Assembly: GCA_964634385.1 (NCBI GenBank)
Contig: CAZWIZ010000011.1
Location: 1-51,209, forward strand
Direction of reading: 5' to 3'
DNA: 51,209 nucleotides
From: JAFGXW01 sp964634385
Lineage (GTDB): Bacteria; Bacillota_I; Bacilli_A; Izemoplasmatales; Izemoplasmataceae
In this document: positions 8,590 to 16,625 of the stretch, in pieces
Layout of the letters: each line of letters opens with the position of its first letter
How positions within the stretch are numbered: position 1 is the first letter of the stretch
The notes under the pieces: model-generated
Told to the model about the DNA's origin: nothing
Seen by the model: the letters and a program-made list of their open reading frames with translations, nothing else
Databases searched by the model: none
Position numbers and translations under genes: made by a program

Positions 8590-9789
8590 TTACAAAATAT
8601 CTTTATTAATTTCACTTGTATAATGACATGCTACAAAATGCTCTTTTAATACTTCAACAAGTTTAGGTGTTTCAGTATAGCATTTAAGTCTTCTAACAAG
8701 TATTTTCTTTAATAATAATCCTTCAATATTTCTAGCTATTTCTTCAGTAATTTCTTGTCCTTCATCAGCAATAACTAAGTTTGTATTTGGATCAATAATT
8801 TTACTTGATAATGTTCTTCCAATAATTGTTTTATCAAAAATTCCAACTCCACTTTTTCTAGTAATAGTATCAATTGAGTAACGACATCTAGATGCAAAAC
8901 GACATCCTGGTTTCGGATTAATTGGACTTGGTACATCACCTTCAAGGATAATTCTATTTCCTTTATTAGGATTATTAGGATCAGGTACTGGAATACTTGA
9001 TAATAAAGCTTTTGTATATGGATGTAATGGCTTTTCATATAAATCATCACTTGTTGCAATTTCCATCATTTTACCAATATACATAACCCCAATACGATGA
9101 CTAATATATTTAACCATTGATAAGTCATGAGCAATAAACAAATATGTTAATCCTCTTTCTTTTTGAAAATCTTGAAGCATATTTACAACTTGTGCTTGAA
9201 TTGATACATCAAGTGCACTAATAGGTTCATCACAAATAATTAGTTCAGGATCTACTGCGAGTGCTCGAGCTATACCAATACGTTGACGTTGTCCACCTGA
9301 AAACTCATGTGGATAACGATTCGCATGTTCTTTTTTCAATCCTACAGATTCTAATAATTCATATATTTTTTCTTGTTTAGCTAATTCAGGATTTTCATGA
9401 TCAGCAAATATTTTATGTGTTTCAATTCCTTCAGCTATAATATCAGTAACAGTCATACGACTATTTAAAGAAGCATATGGATCTTGAAAAATCATTTGTA
9501 TTTTTCGGCGATATGGCAACATGTTTCTTTCTTTAATAGTGGCTAAATCAACACCATCAAAAATAATTTGTCCACCAGTTGGTTTATAAAGTTTTACAAT
9601 AGTACGACCAGTAGTTGATTTTCCACATCCACTTTCACCAACAAGTCCAAATGTTTCTCCTTTATAAATCTTTAAATTAATTCCATCTACTGCAGTTAAG
9701 ATTCTTTTTTCTTTTTTAATAAATCCTCTGCTTTTATCAAAATATTTTTTTAAATCTACTACTTCTAATAAGGGTTTACGTTCATCCAT
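8590..9789 (-). CDS. oppF: Oligopeptide ABC transporter ATP-binding protein with RpoC-like insertion
   Basis: A 399-aa ATPase of the Opp/Dpp class. Walker A is GLVGESGCGKSTTGR, the signature is SGGQRQRIGIARAL, Walker B is ELIICDEP and the H-loop is FIAHDLS. The C-terminal oligopeptide-transporter domain starts normally (PGCRFASRCRY, Cys 296 and 302). About 65 residues (305-369, bases 8683-8877) then intervene before the expected CYTETPKLVEVLKEHFVACH ending with Cys 370 and 388. The insertion contains IIGRTLSSKIIDPNTN and EITEEIARNI, closely resembling the segment between the first two zinc cysteines of RNA polymerase beta'. I chose the ATG at 9789 rather than 9837 because the longer form would overlap oppD by 47 bases; AAAGGGG precedes it. 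Confidence 0.9.
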   Translation of the reverse strand: MDERKPLLEVVDLKKYFDKSRGFIKKEKRILTAVDGINLKIYKGETFGLVGESGCGKSTTGRTIVKLYKPTGGQIIFDGVDLATIKERNMLPYRRKIQMIFQDPYASLNSRMTVTDIIAEGIETHKIFADHENPELAKQEKIYELLESVGLKKEHANRYPHEFSGGQRQRIGIARALAVDPELIICDEPISALDVSIQAQVVNMLQDFQKERGLTYLFIAHDLSMVKYISHRIGVMYIGKMMEIATSDDLYEKPLHPYTKALLSSIPVPDPNNPNKGNRIILEGDVPSPINPKPGCRFASRCRYSIDTITRKSGVGIFDKTIIGRTLSSKIIDPNTNLVIADEGQEITEEIARNIEGLLLKKILVRRLKCYTETPKLVEVLKEHFVACHYTSEINKDIL

Positions 9790-9790
9790 T

Positions 9791-10807
9791 TTATTCGCCC
9801 CTTTCTGCTTTCTTGAATCCTTTAACTTCTGGAGCATCTTTATGTTGTAACCAACATGCAGATGTATGAGTATCCGAAAGTTTAAACAAAGGTGCAGATT
9901 TTTCTAAACAAATCTTCATTGCGTGAGGACATCTCGGACTAAATGGACACCCTGTTGGAGGATTCATTAAATCTGGAGGACTTCCTTCAATTGGAACAAG
10001 TCTTTCTCTATTCTTTTTATTTGATTTAGGAATCGAATTATAAAGACCTTTTGTATATGGATGTTGATGATTATAAAAAATATCTTCAACAGTTCCTTTT
10101 TCCATAATTAATCCACCATACATTACTACAACATGAGTACTTAATTCAGCAATAACTCCTAAATCATGAGTAATTAATATAATTGACATTTTAGTTTTCT
10201 CTTGAATACTTCGTAACAATTCAAGAATTTGTGCTTGAATTGTTACATCTAAAGCTGTAGTTGGTTCATCAGCAATTAATAATGTTGGACTACATGAAAT
10301 TGCAGTAGCAATTAAAACACGTTGTCTCATCCCACCAGAAAACTGGTGAGGATAATCATTTATTTGTAGTTCAGGATCAGGAATACCAACTAACGAAAGA
10401 AGTTCTTTAGCTCTAACTATTGCTTCTTCTTTGGTTAAATCTGTATGTCTTCTGATTACTTCTATCATTTGATTTTTAATTGAATAAACAGGATTTAAAC
10501 TTGTCATTGGATCTTGAAATATCATAGCTATATCATTTCCACGATACTCAGACATTTCTGCATTATCTAATTTCGTTAAATCAACACCATTAAAAATAAT
10601 TTCTCCTTCTTTGATAATACCAGGATCATCAACCAAATTCATAATACTTAATGATGTTACACTTTTACCACTACCAGATTCTCCAACAATACCAAGCACA
10701 TCACCTTCGTGCAAATCAAAACTTACACCTCTAACAGCTTGCACTTCACCAAGATTAGTAAAAAATGAAGTTTTAACATTTTTTACTTCTAATATTTTTT
10801 TCTTCAT
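9791..10807 (-). CDS. oppD: Oligopeptide ABC transporter ATP-binding protein
   Basis: A 338-aa ATPase from the chosen start. Walker A is GIVGESGSGKSVTSLS, the signature is FSGGMRQRVLIATA, Walker B is LLIADEPTTALDVT and the H-loop is LITHDLG. The C-terminal oligopeptide domain has the ordinary four-Cys pattern CPFSPRCPHAMKIC followed by HTSACW, with no insertion, unlike its partner OppF. The frame can be extended by three codons from a GTG at 10816, but AGGTGA lies 5 nt before the ATG at 10807, so that ATG is the likely start. It is immediately downstream of oppC and one base upstream of oppF. It forms the heterodimeric motor with OppF. Confidence 0.93.
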   Translation of the reverse strand: MKKKILEVKNVKTSFFTNLGEVQAVRGVSFDLHEGDVLGIVGESGSGKSVTSLSIMNLVDDPGIIKEGEIIFNGVDLTKLDNAEMSEYRGNDIAMIFQDPMTSLNPVYSIKNQMIEVIRRHTDLTKEEAIVRAKELLSLVGIPDPELQINDYPHQFSGGMRQRVLIATAISCSPTLLIADEPTTALDVTIQAQILELLRSIQEKTKMSIILITHDLGVIAELSTHVVVMYGGLIMEKGTVEDIFYNHQHPYTKGLYNSIPKSNKKNRERLVPIEGSPPDLMNPPTGCPFSPRCPHAMKICLEKSAPLFKLSDTHTSACWLQHKDAPEVKGFKKAERGE

Positions 10808-10816
10808 TTCCATCAC

Positions 10817-12427
10817 CTAACCTTTTCTCAATCTTGGATCAAGAGCATCTCTTAATCCATCACCCAAGAAATTAAATGCTAACATCGTAAAAGCAATAGC
10901 CGCAGATGGGAAAAATAATTGATATGGGTATGTTGTTAATCCGCTCAAGGCCTCATTTGCTAATGTACCCCAAGATGCTTTTGGTGCTGAAATACCAAGC
11001 CCAATAAAACTTAAGAAAGCTTCTGTAAATACAGCTGATGGAATCATCATTGTCATTGATACAATAATTGGTCCCATTGAGTTTGGAATTAAATGTTTAG
11101 TAATAATTTTAAATTTTGAAACTCCGATAGTTTTAGCTGCAAGTACAAATTCTTGTTCTTTAAGACCTAGAATTTGTCCACGAACAAGACGAGCCATACC
11201 TACCCAATAAATACTACCTAAAGCAATAATAATTGTTCCGAGACCTGCTCCGCCTTTAAATATGACATAATAATGTCCGAAAATAGTAACATCTATTATA
11301 ACTTCTTTTAATAAAACCATTAATAAAATAACATATAATACAAGTGGAATAGAGTTGATAATGTCAACAATTCTCATCATATAATTATCAATGTTTCCAC
11401 CGCTATATCCGGCAATACTACCATAAAAAATACCAATAAAGAAATTTACTAGAGTTGCTATAAAAGCAATTGTAAGTGAAATTCTCGCCCCGAACATAAC
11501 ACGAGTTAACATATCTCTACCAAGCATATCACTACCCCATAAATATGTTGAATTAGAAACTTTATCATAAACATATTTGTTTTCAACATCATTATAAGTC
11601 ACTGCTACTTTAACATCTTCATATCCGGCAGGATGTTCTCCTTCGTCCATCAACTTATATGAGAAATTAACTTCAATTACTTTCCCACCAAATACTATTT
11701 CAGAAATATGATTATTTAATTCTAACTGATCAACAATGCCTTGTGCACCAGCATTGATTTTCAATGAAGTTTCAACAGGTGAAACAGCATTAATATCATC
11801 GATAAGATTGATAGATGTTAATGTAAAATCATCACTTGTAAAATCAAATGCTTCGCCATCTTTTAAAGCAGCATAAAAAGGACTGTCTGGATGAATGTAT
11901 GTTAATTCAATTTGATCTTCTCCAGCAACGTTAACTGAATCTTTAAAAGCTACTCCCCATTTTTCTGAATAAACTGATCCAGCATCAAGTGTAACTCCTA
12001 AAGGATAATTTCCAGTTTCGTTATCTGGTATAACTAATTCATATTCTTTTGCATAGTAATAGATCTTATTAATTATATCTTTGTGAATATAATCAATACG
12101 ACCAAGTAATTTTCCTTTTTCAGTTGTTTCTAAAACACGATATTCCTTAGTAACATAAACATAAAAATCATCATCCAGTTTATATATTTCAAAACTTGGA
12201 GGTAAATTAGAATAATCTAATAATTGATCAGAATAATTATACGGTGTGAACCATGGTCCAAAAACACCAAATAAAATAACTATAATTACCCCTGTTAATC
12301 CAATCATTGATAATTTATTTTTCTTTAATCTTCTCCAAACATCTTGCCAGTAAGTTAGGCTTTTTCGTGTCTGTTCATTATCTAATTTCTCTTCACGTGT
12401 AATAAATTCAAAATCTTTTTTTGTCAT
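10817..12427 (-). CDS. oppC: Oligopeptide ABC transporter permease with large extracellular insertion
   Basis: A 536-aa inner subunit, compared with about 300 aa for typical OppC. After a cytoplasmic N-terminus and first membrane helix (about residues 41-62, ending GPWFTPYNYSDQ), about 215 residues (80-295) lie outside the membrane before the conserved LWGSDMLGRDMLTRVMFGAR. Five further helices follow with the permease EAA-type loop GLKEQEFVLAAKTIGVSKFK. The insertion is soluble and acidic, with no hydrophobic helix. It could contact OppA or substrate (inference). AGGAGG precedes the ATG, and the gene follows oppB by 12 bases. Confidence 0.9.
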   Translation of the reverse strand: MTKKDFEFITREEKLDNEQTRKSLTYWQDVWRRLKKNKLSMIGLTGVIIVILFGVFGPWFTPYNYSDQLLDYSNLPPSFEIYKLDDDFYVYVTKEYRVLETTEKGKLLGRIDYIHKDIINKIYYYAKEYELVIPDNETGNYPLGVTLDAGSVYSEKWGVAFKDSVNVAGEDQIELTYIHPDSPFYAALKDGEAFDFTSDDFTLTSINLIDDINAVSPVETSLKINAGAQGIVDQLELNNHISEIVFGGKVIEVNFSYKLMDEGEHPAGYEDVKVAVTYNDVENKYVYDKVSNSTYLWGSDMLGRDMLTRVMFGARISLTIAFIATLVNFFIGIFYGSIAGYSGGNIDNYMMRIVDIINSIPLVLYVILLMVLLKEVIIDVTIFGHYYVIFKGGAGLGTIIIALGSIYWVGMARLVRGQILGLKEQEFVLAAKTIGVSKFKIITKHLIPNSMGPIIVSMTMMIPSAVFTEAFLSFIGLGISAPKASWGTLANEALSGLTTYPYQLFFPSAAIAFTMLAFNFLGDGLRDALDPRLRKG

Positions 12428-12439
12428 ATTCCTAACCTC

Positions 12440-13360
12440 CTAACTATCTAGTTTTATTCTTGGATCAATAAAAGAATACGCAATATCAACAAAGAACACC
12501 ATAACAATATAGAAAATTGCATAAAAAACAGTCATACCAATAATTACGGTATAATCTCTGTTTGTAACACTTTCTACAAAGTATTTCCCCATTCCAGGTA
12601 ATGCGAATATTTTTTCAATAACAAATGATCCAGTTAATATAGCAGCTACCATTGGTCCTACATATGTAATTACCGGAATTAAAGCATTTTTAAGCGCATG
12701 CTTGAAAACGACTTTGAATTCACTAAGTCCATTTGCTCTTGCAGTTCTTACATAATCTTGACGTAATACTTCAAGCATGCTTGATCTTGTTAATCGAGCA
12801 ACAAAACTAAGTGAATATCCAGAAAGTGCTATCGTTGGTCCGATATACGCCAACGGACTATTCAGTCCATTTGTTGGTATCCATCCTAACTGTCCTGCAA
12901 AAAAGTAAATAATAAGTGTTGCCATAACAAAACTAGGTATTGTGACACCTAAAGTTGCCATAAACGTAACAAAATAGTCAATAGCGCTATTCTGTTTTAA
13001 AGCTGAAATAATTCCAACAGGAATCCCCACTAAAATTATTACCATGGTCGCCAACGTTCCTATTTTAGCACTCGTTGGGAAACCTCCCTTAATCAGGTCA
13101 TTTACAGAATATCCAAGAATTCTATAAGAAGGTCCGAGATCCCCTTGAACTAATCCTTTCATATAATCAACATATTGAGTAAATAAAGGTTTATCAAGGT
13201 TATACTTTTCTTCTAGAATTACAAGAATTTCATCCGGAACCTTTTTTTCTCTTGTAAAAGGTCCACCAGGAATAGCTCTCATTAAGAAAAATGTAATGGT
13301 AGCTATTATGAAAACTGTAAATATTGCTGATAAGAAACGTTTGATATAATAATTGCTCAT
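12440..13360 (-). CDS. oppB: Oligopeptide ABC transporter permease
   Basis: A 306-aa permease of ordinary length. The N-terminal helix FLSAIFTVFIIATITFFLMR is followed by the family motif AIPGGPF, then GDLGPSYRILGYSVNDLI and the EAA loop VLRQDYVRTARANGLSEFKV. The ending FVDIAYSFIDPRIKL is typical of OppB/DppB. It is the promoter-proximal gene of the opp operon. AGAGGCGG lies 7 nt before the ATG. Confidence 0.93.
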   Translation of the reverse strand: MSNYYIKRFLSAIFTVFIIATITFFLMRAIPGGPFTREKKVPDEILVILEEKYNLDKPLFTQYVDYMKGLVQGDLGPSYRILGYSVNDLIKGGFPTSAKIGTLATMVIILVGIPVGIISALKQNSAIDYFVTFMATLGVTIPSFVMATLIIYFFAGQLGWIPTNGLNSPLAYIGPTIALSGYSLSFVARLTRSSMLEVLRQDYVRTARANGLSEFKVVFKHALKNALIPVITYVGPMVAAILTGSFVIEKIFALPGMGKYFVESVTNRDYTVIIGMTVFYAIFYIVMVFFVDIAYSFIDPRIKLDS

Positions 13361-13391
13361 AAAACCGCCTCTTTCATATAAGTATGTCTAC

Positions 13392-13419
13392 ATTATACAA
13401 TACTTTTCAAGAAAAGCAA
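13392..13419 (-). promoter_or_regulatory. Promoter of the opp operon
   Basis: On the minus strand TTGCTT (13419-13414), a 16-nt spacer and a perfect TATAAT (13397-13392) lie about 31 bp upstream of the oppB start. No clear operator is visible around it. Confidence 0.65.
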
Positions 13420-13461
13420 TAATGCATTTGATGTAATACGGAAAAATAAATTATAGATTAT

Positions 13462-13863
13462 TTATTTAAAAAAATCATAAATACTATGAGGATTTGTAAT
13501 TAATAAAACATTATTTACAAGTTTTTCATTAGTGACATCTTCGATATCTGATTCATTTATTTGTCTAAATATTTTATATGGCATTTTAGTCAATATAACA
13601 ACTTTATTCTCTTTTTTCATAAAATCTTTTAAATTTATTATATTAGAACTGTAAGTAATAAATCTAATACCTGATATCTTTCCTTTTTTCAATTCCCATA
13701 CATATTTTGAATTAAGAGAAAGGATTGTATTTAAAGAAATATTTAATATTTTCACATATATTTTTTTACCATTTAATAAAATGACAATATCATAACTATT
13801 TTCTTTTCTTTTTTCTACTATATATTCACTTTTGATTTTTTTTAATAATTGTCTTTTTGTCAT
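13462..13863 (-). CDS. Hypothetical 133-aa protein
   Basis: A soluble, Lys/Ile-rich protein with no signal peptide and no family I recognise. The pattern is mixed alpha/beta, for example SYDIVILLNGKKIYVKILNI followed by hydrophobic strands (ISGIRFITYSS, KVVILTK). That arrangement occurs in small nuclease-like folds, but no catalytic D-ExK or similar set is evident, so no function is proposed. A moderate Shine-Dalgarno (GAGGAGA) precedes the ATG. It lies between the opp promoter and the next membrane protein gene and is probably the tail of the upstream unit. Confidence 0.55.
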   Translation of the reverse strand: MTKRQLLKKIKSEYIVEKRKENSYDIVILLNGKKIYVKILNISLNTILSLNSKYVWELKKGKISGIRFITYSSNIINLKDFMKKENKVVILTKMPYKIFRQINESDIEDVTNEKLVNNVLLITNPHSIYDFFK

Positions 13864-13942
13864 AATACTTTCTCCTCAAAATTAGTTCTTAACAAAATAA
13901 CCATTTTCAATAAAACTTTATTAATTCTATTATAAAATATGT

Positions 13943-14575
13943 TTATTTATTTTTAAATACTCCTAAAATTAATCCTAAGAAAATACCAAGTATCGCTGCG
14001 AAAACAACTCTATATTCACTTGGTAACAAAAACGTAATTGTATGAGCTGGAATCCAAAATAACGGAATAGTTCTAAAAATTATGAAACTAAAAAATCGGT
14101 TCCATTCAACCTCATTAACTACATCTTTAAATTTTGTTTGTTTATTAAGTATTTTTAAATTTAAATATGTATCAGCAAGACGGTGAAATGTCATCATTGT
14201 TGGGGCAAACGTTAAATTCATTATAATTGAAGTGAATAACGCAAATGCAAAAACACTACCGTTAAAAGGCAAAATATTTTCAGCTTGCAAATGTTGTACA
14301 CCTTCTGTAAAAATACCAAACATTAAAACAATTGCAATCCCAATAAATCCCCAAATACAAGCTTTAACTAAAAGGTAATTAGGTTTATCCCAATTACCTT
14401 TTTTAATTCTTAATCCTATAAAATCTCCAATTGTTGCCAAAACAAAAAATTTAATAAATCCAGTAATAAGTGGAAAATTATTAGCTAAATCTAAAAAGAA
14501 AGTTCGTGTAACTATGAATATTAATAAACTAGTAATCACTAATACTAATATTGAAATTAAATAATCTTTTTTCAT
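13943..14575 (-). CDS. Multi-pass membrane protein, Mpv17/PMP22-like
   Basis: A 210-aa protein with about five or six hydrophobic helices (near residues 8-28, 38-54, 68-88, 103-122, 158-180 and 186-206). The segments FVLATIGDFIGLRIKKGNW and PLFWIPAHTITFLLPSEYRV recall the bacterial relatives of the Mpv17/PMP22 family, with Trp/Pro before a helix and an RV motif after it. The match is by eye and not certain. Its ATG lies 3 bases after the TAA of the upstream gene (14579) without a good ribosome site of its own, suggesting translational coupling. Confidence 0.55.
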   Translation of the reverse strand: MKKDYLISILVLVITSLLIFIVTRTFFLDLANNFPLITGFIKFFVLATIGDFIGLRIKKGNWDKPNYLLVKACIWGFIGIAIVLMFGIFTEGVQHLQAENILPFNGSVFAFALFTSIIMNLTFAPTMMTFHRLADTYLNLKILNKQTKFKDVVNEVEWNRFFSFIIFRTIPLFWIPAHTITFLLPSEYRVVFAAILGIFLGLILGVFKNK

Positions 14576-14578
14576 CAG

Positions 14579-14929
14579 TTAACAAAGACCTTCTTTTTTA
14601 CAAAGATCCCAAATATACTTTTTGTGACTTACAAAAATAACAATTGATTCTTTCAATAAGTTATATTCATGTTTGTGTAAATAATACCCATTTTGATGAA
14701 CATAATTTACAAAACCTGCCTTTAATTCTTCATATGAGATATCTCTAATATAAAGTAGTGCTGATTTGCCATTGTCATTAAAATGATAGTCCCATGAATA
14801 TGTTTTTTCATCATCAGAGTATTTTAGTTCTAAATAATCTGCTTCATTATCAAAGCCTTGAATTACTGTATAAGTGATTATACCCCTATCTTTATACCTT
14901 AGTTCTCCAGAAATCCTTCTACTCTTCAT
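14579..14929 (-). CDS. Hypothetical 116-aa protein
   Basis: A soluble protein opening MKSRRISGELRYKDRGIITY. Its first 70 residues look like antiparallel beta strands rich in aromatic and acidic residues (YLELKYSDDEKTYSWDYHF), and the second half is helical, ending KKEGLC. No family recognised. A strong AAGGAGG lies 12 nt upstream of the ATG. It is immediately followed by the Mpv17-like membrane gene (3-base gap), so the two may work together. Confidence 0.6.
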   Translation of the reverse strand: MKSRRISGELRYKDRGIITYTVIQGFDNEADYLELKYSDDEKTYSWDYHFNDNGKSALLYIRDISYEELKAGFVNYVHQNGYYLHKHEYNLLKESIVIFVSHKKYIWDLCKKEGLC

Positions 14930-14981
14930 ATAAAATACTTCCTCCTTATATATTTATATTATACTACCTATTTTCTATTAT

Positions 14982-15815
14982 TTATATTTCTTTACCAAGT
15001 TTATCTAAAAAAACTTGTAAATCTTTTCCCTCAATATAAATTTCTCCAATTTCAGCATGAATAGTATCTCCTGGTGTTCCATGAAAATCTCCACCAGCAG
15101 TAATGATCATATTTCTTTTTTTCGCTAATGTTCTAAAAAATAATTCATCATTTTCTTTATTCCTAATATAAATACCTTCGTATCCATCGTAATCTTGACT
15201 TAAAACAAAGTCTTTAATATCATCTTTTAATAATGTTGGATGAGCTAGAATGACGACGCAGTTATTTCTTCTCAACAAATTAATTCCTTCTTCTATACTG
15301 ATTTCACAGCTTGGTACATAGGCGGGACTATTATCTCCTAATAATTCTCCATAGATTTTACCTAAAGTAAAATCCGGATATTTATTTTTAAGAGCTTTTG
15401 CCATATGAGGTCTAGTAACAATTCCTGTTGAATATGAATAAACTTCTTCATAAGTAATATCAAGACCAAAATACGTTTTTAAATTAGCGATAAATTTACG
15501 AGCTCTTTTCTCTCTTCCTTCTCTAATGAATTTATAATAATTTAACATTTCTTCAGATTTATATGAATCATCTCTAAAATATCCTAAAACATGAACAGGT
15601 CTCCTTTTATAAATTGTTGATAATTCTATTCCAGGCAAATAGATAATTCCTTCTTCTTTAGCAAACTGATAATTCTCTTTAACATTTTTACAAATGTCAT
15701 GATCAGTTATAGCGATAATATCCATATGGTGTTTTTTAGCTTTTATAATTATGTCTTTTGCAGTATAAAACCCATCAGATAAAATTGTATGCATATGTAA
15801 ATCTGCTTTCATCAT
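14982..15815 (-). CDS. PHP-domain phosphoesterase, RNase AM (YciV/TrpH) type
   Basis: A 277-aa protein with all expected metal-binding PHP motifs: DLHMHTILSDG near the N-terminus, AITDHD, a Glu in LPGIELSTIY, VILAHPTLL and GGDFHG at the C-terminal end. The order and length match the stand-alone YciV/TrpH family, of which E. coli RNase AM is a 5'-3' exonuclease acting on short RNAs and 5S/23S rRNA ends. That activity is a family-level inference; nucleotide phosphatase activity is the alternative. Two adjacent Met codons follow AGGAGTG. No DNA-polymerase domain is attached. Confidence 0.85.
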   Translation of the reverse strand: MMKADLHMHTILSDGFYTAKDIIIKAKKHHMDIIAITDHDICKNVKENYQFAKEEGIIYLPGIELSTIYKRRPVHVLGYFRDDSYKSEEMLNYYKFIREGREKRARKFIANLKTYFGLDITYEEVYSYSTGIVTRPHMAKALKNKYPDFTLGKIYGELLGDNSPAYVPSCEISIEEGINLLRRNNCVVILAHPTLLKDDIKDFVLSQDYDGYEGIYIRNKENDELFFRTLAKKRNMIITAGGDFHGTPGDTIHAEIGEIYIEGKDLQVFLDKLGKEI

Positions 15816-15889
15816 AACACTCCTAACATTATAATTACATCTTGTAAAATCACAAAAACCCTCTATAAAAAACTATTTATTCTGCTTTT

Positions 15890-16486
15890 CTATAAAAATA
15901 TCGTAATAACATATTGGACAACTCCAATTAAAGAACCTAATATTAACCCGATTATTTCAATATGTTTTAATTCTCTATTCATTAATCCAAAAATGATTTT
16001 TTCAAATTCAATAAAATCAAGATCATTAATTCTTTCAATTACTATTTCTCTAATATTTAAATTTTCTAATCCAGTTTCTTTAAATTGATCTATAACTTCA
16101 TCAAATAAAGTATCTCCTTCTTTTTCAAAAAAATCTTTTATCATTTGATCTAAATTATCACCTAAAAACATTTTTACCATTGGAGGAATCTTTTCAGTAA
16201 GTTTATCCAATAAAGTGTTCATAATATTTCTCTTAATCTCTTCCATATTATCTTTATTTAAAATCTTATTTAAAATAACTTCCTTTGATAATAACTCTTT
16301 TTCAATAGTATCCGCTAATGAAATAGCCATAATATCTTTTCTTTTTGGAAAAACACCCTGAAAAGTAAAAAACAGAATTTTAATTGGGTTTATTGGTCTA
16401 AAAAGCATCTTAATAGCTATCTTATTTGTTGACCATCCGATTAGTCCACCTATTAATACCATCAATGAAAATCTAATTATATCCAT
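15890..16486 (-). CDS. DUF445 family membrane protein
   Basis: A 198-aa protein from the chosen start. The N-terminal helix contains MVLIGGLIGWSTNKIAIKML followed by FRPINPIK and FPKRKDIMA, the diagnostic start of DUF445/YheB proteins. The centre is helical and amphipathic (LLDKLTEKIPPMVKMFLGDN), and the C-terminus has a second membrane helix after ELKHIEIIG. In Bacillus the relatives are spore-associated or of unknown function. The longer frame starts from a GTG embedded in the ribosome site AGGAGTG, so the ATG at 16486 is preferred. Confidence 0.82.
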   Translation of the reverse strand: MDIIRFSLMVLIGGLIGWSTNKIAIKMLFRPINPIKILFFTFQGVFPKRKDIMAISLADTIEKELLSKEVILNKILNKDNMEEIKRNIMNTLLDKLTEKIPPMVKMFLGDNLDQMIKDFFEKEGDTLFDEVIDQFKETGLENLNIREIVIERINDLDFIEFEKIIFGLMNRELKHIEIIGLILGSLIGVVQYVITIFL

Positions 16487-16581
16487 GTCAATCACTCCTT
16501 TTTATGTATAATAATTATATCATATATATATTGTTTTTCAGGAATAATATGCGCAAGCTTTAAGTTTGTAAGAAATAACAA

Positions 16582-16625
16582 TAAAAGAAGAAAGAGAAAC
16601 TTATCAGTCACTCTTTCTTCTTTTA
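16582..16625 (-). terminator. Hairpin terminator spanning the end of the GGDEF gene
   Basis: A perfect 15-bp inverted repeat (16582-16596 and 16611-16625) encloses the TGA stop at 16604-16606. On the minus strand it is followed by a T-rich tract. The upstream arm is coding sequence for the Lys/Arg-rich last residues of the GGDEF protein. The stem is AT-rich, so it is a moderate terminator at best. Confidence 0.6.

Noticed and set aside
8775..9059. Alternative minus-strand frame of 94 codons in the OppF tail
   Set aside because: It overlaps the OppF C-terminal domain in another frame. OppF reads through with its normal ending, so no frameshift or second gene is needed.
8590..9789. OppF as a chimeric or frameshifted pseudogene
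   Set aside because: All ATPase motifs are intact and the C-terminal ending returns in the same frame, so the extra segment is a true insertion.
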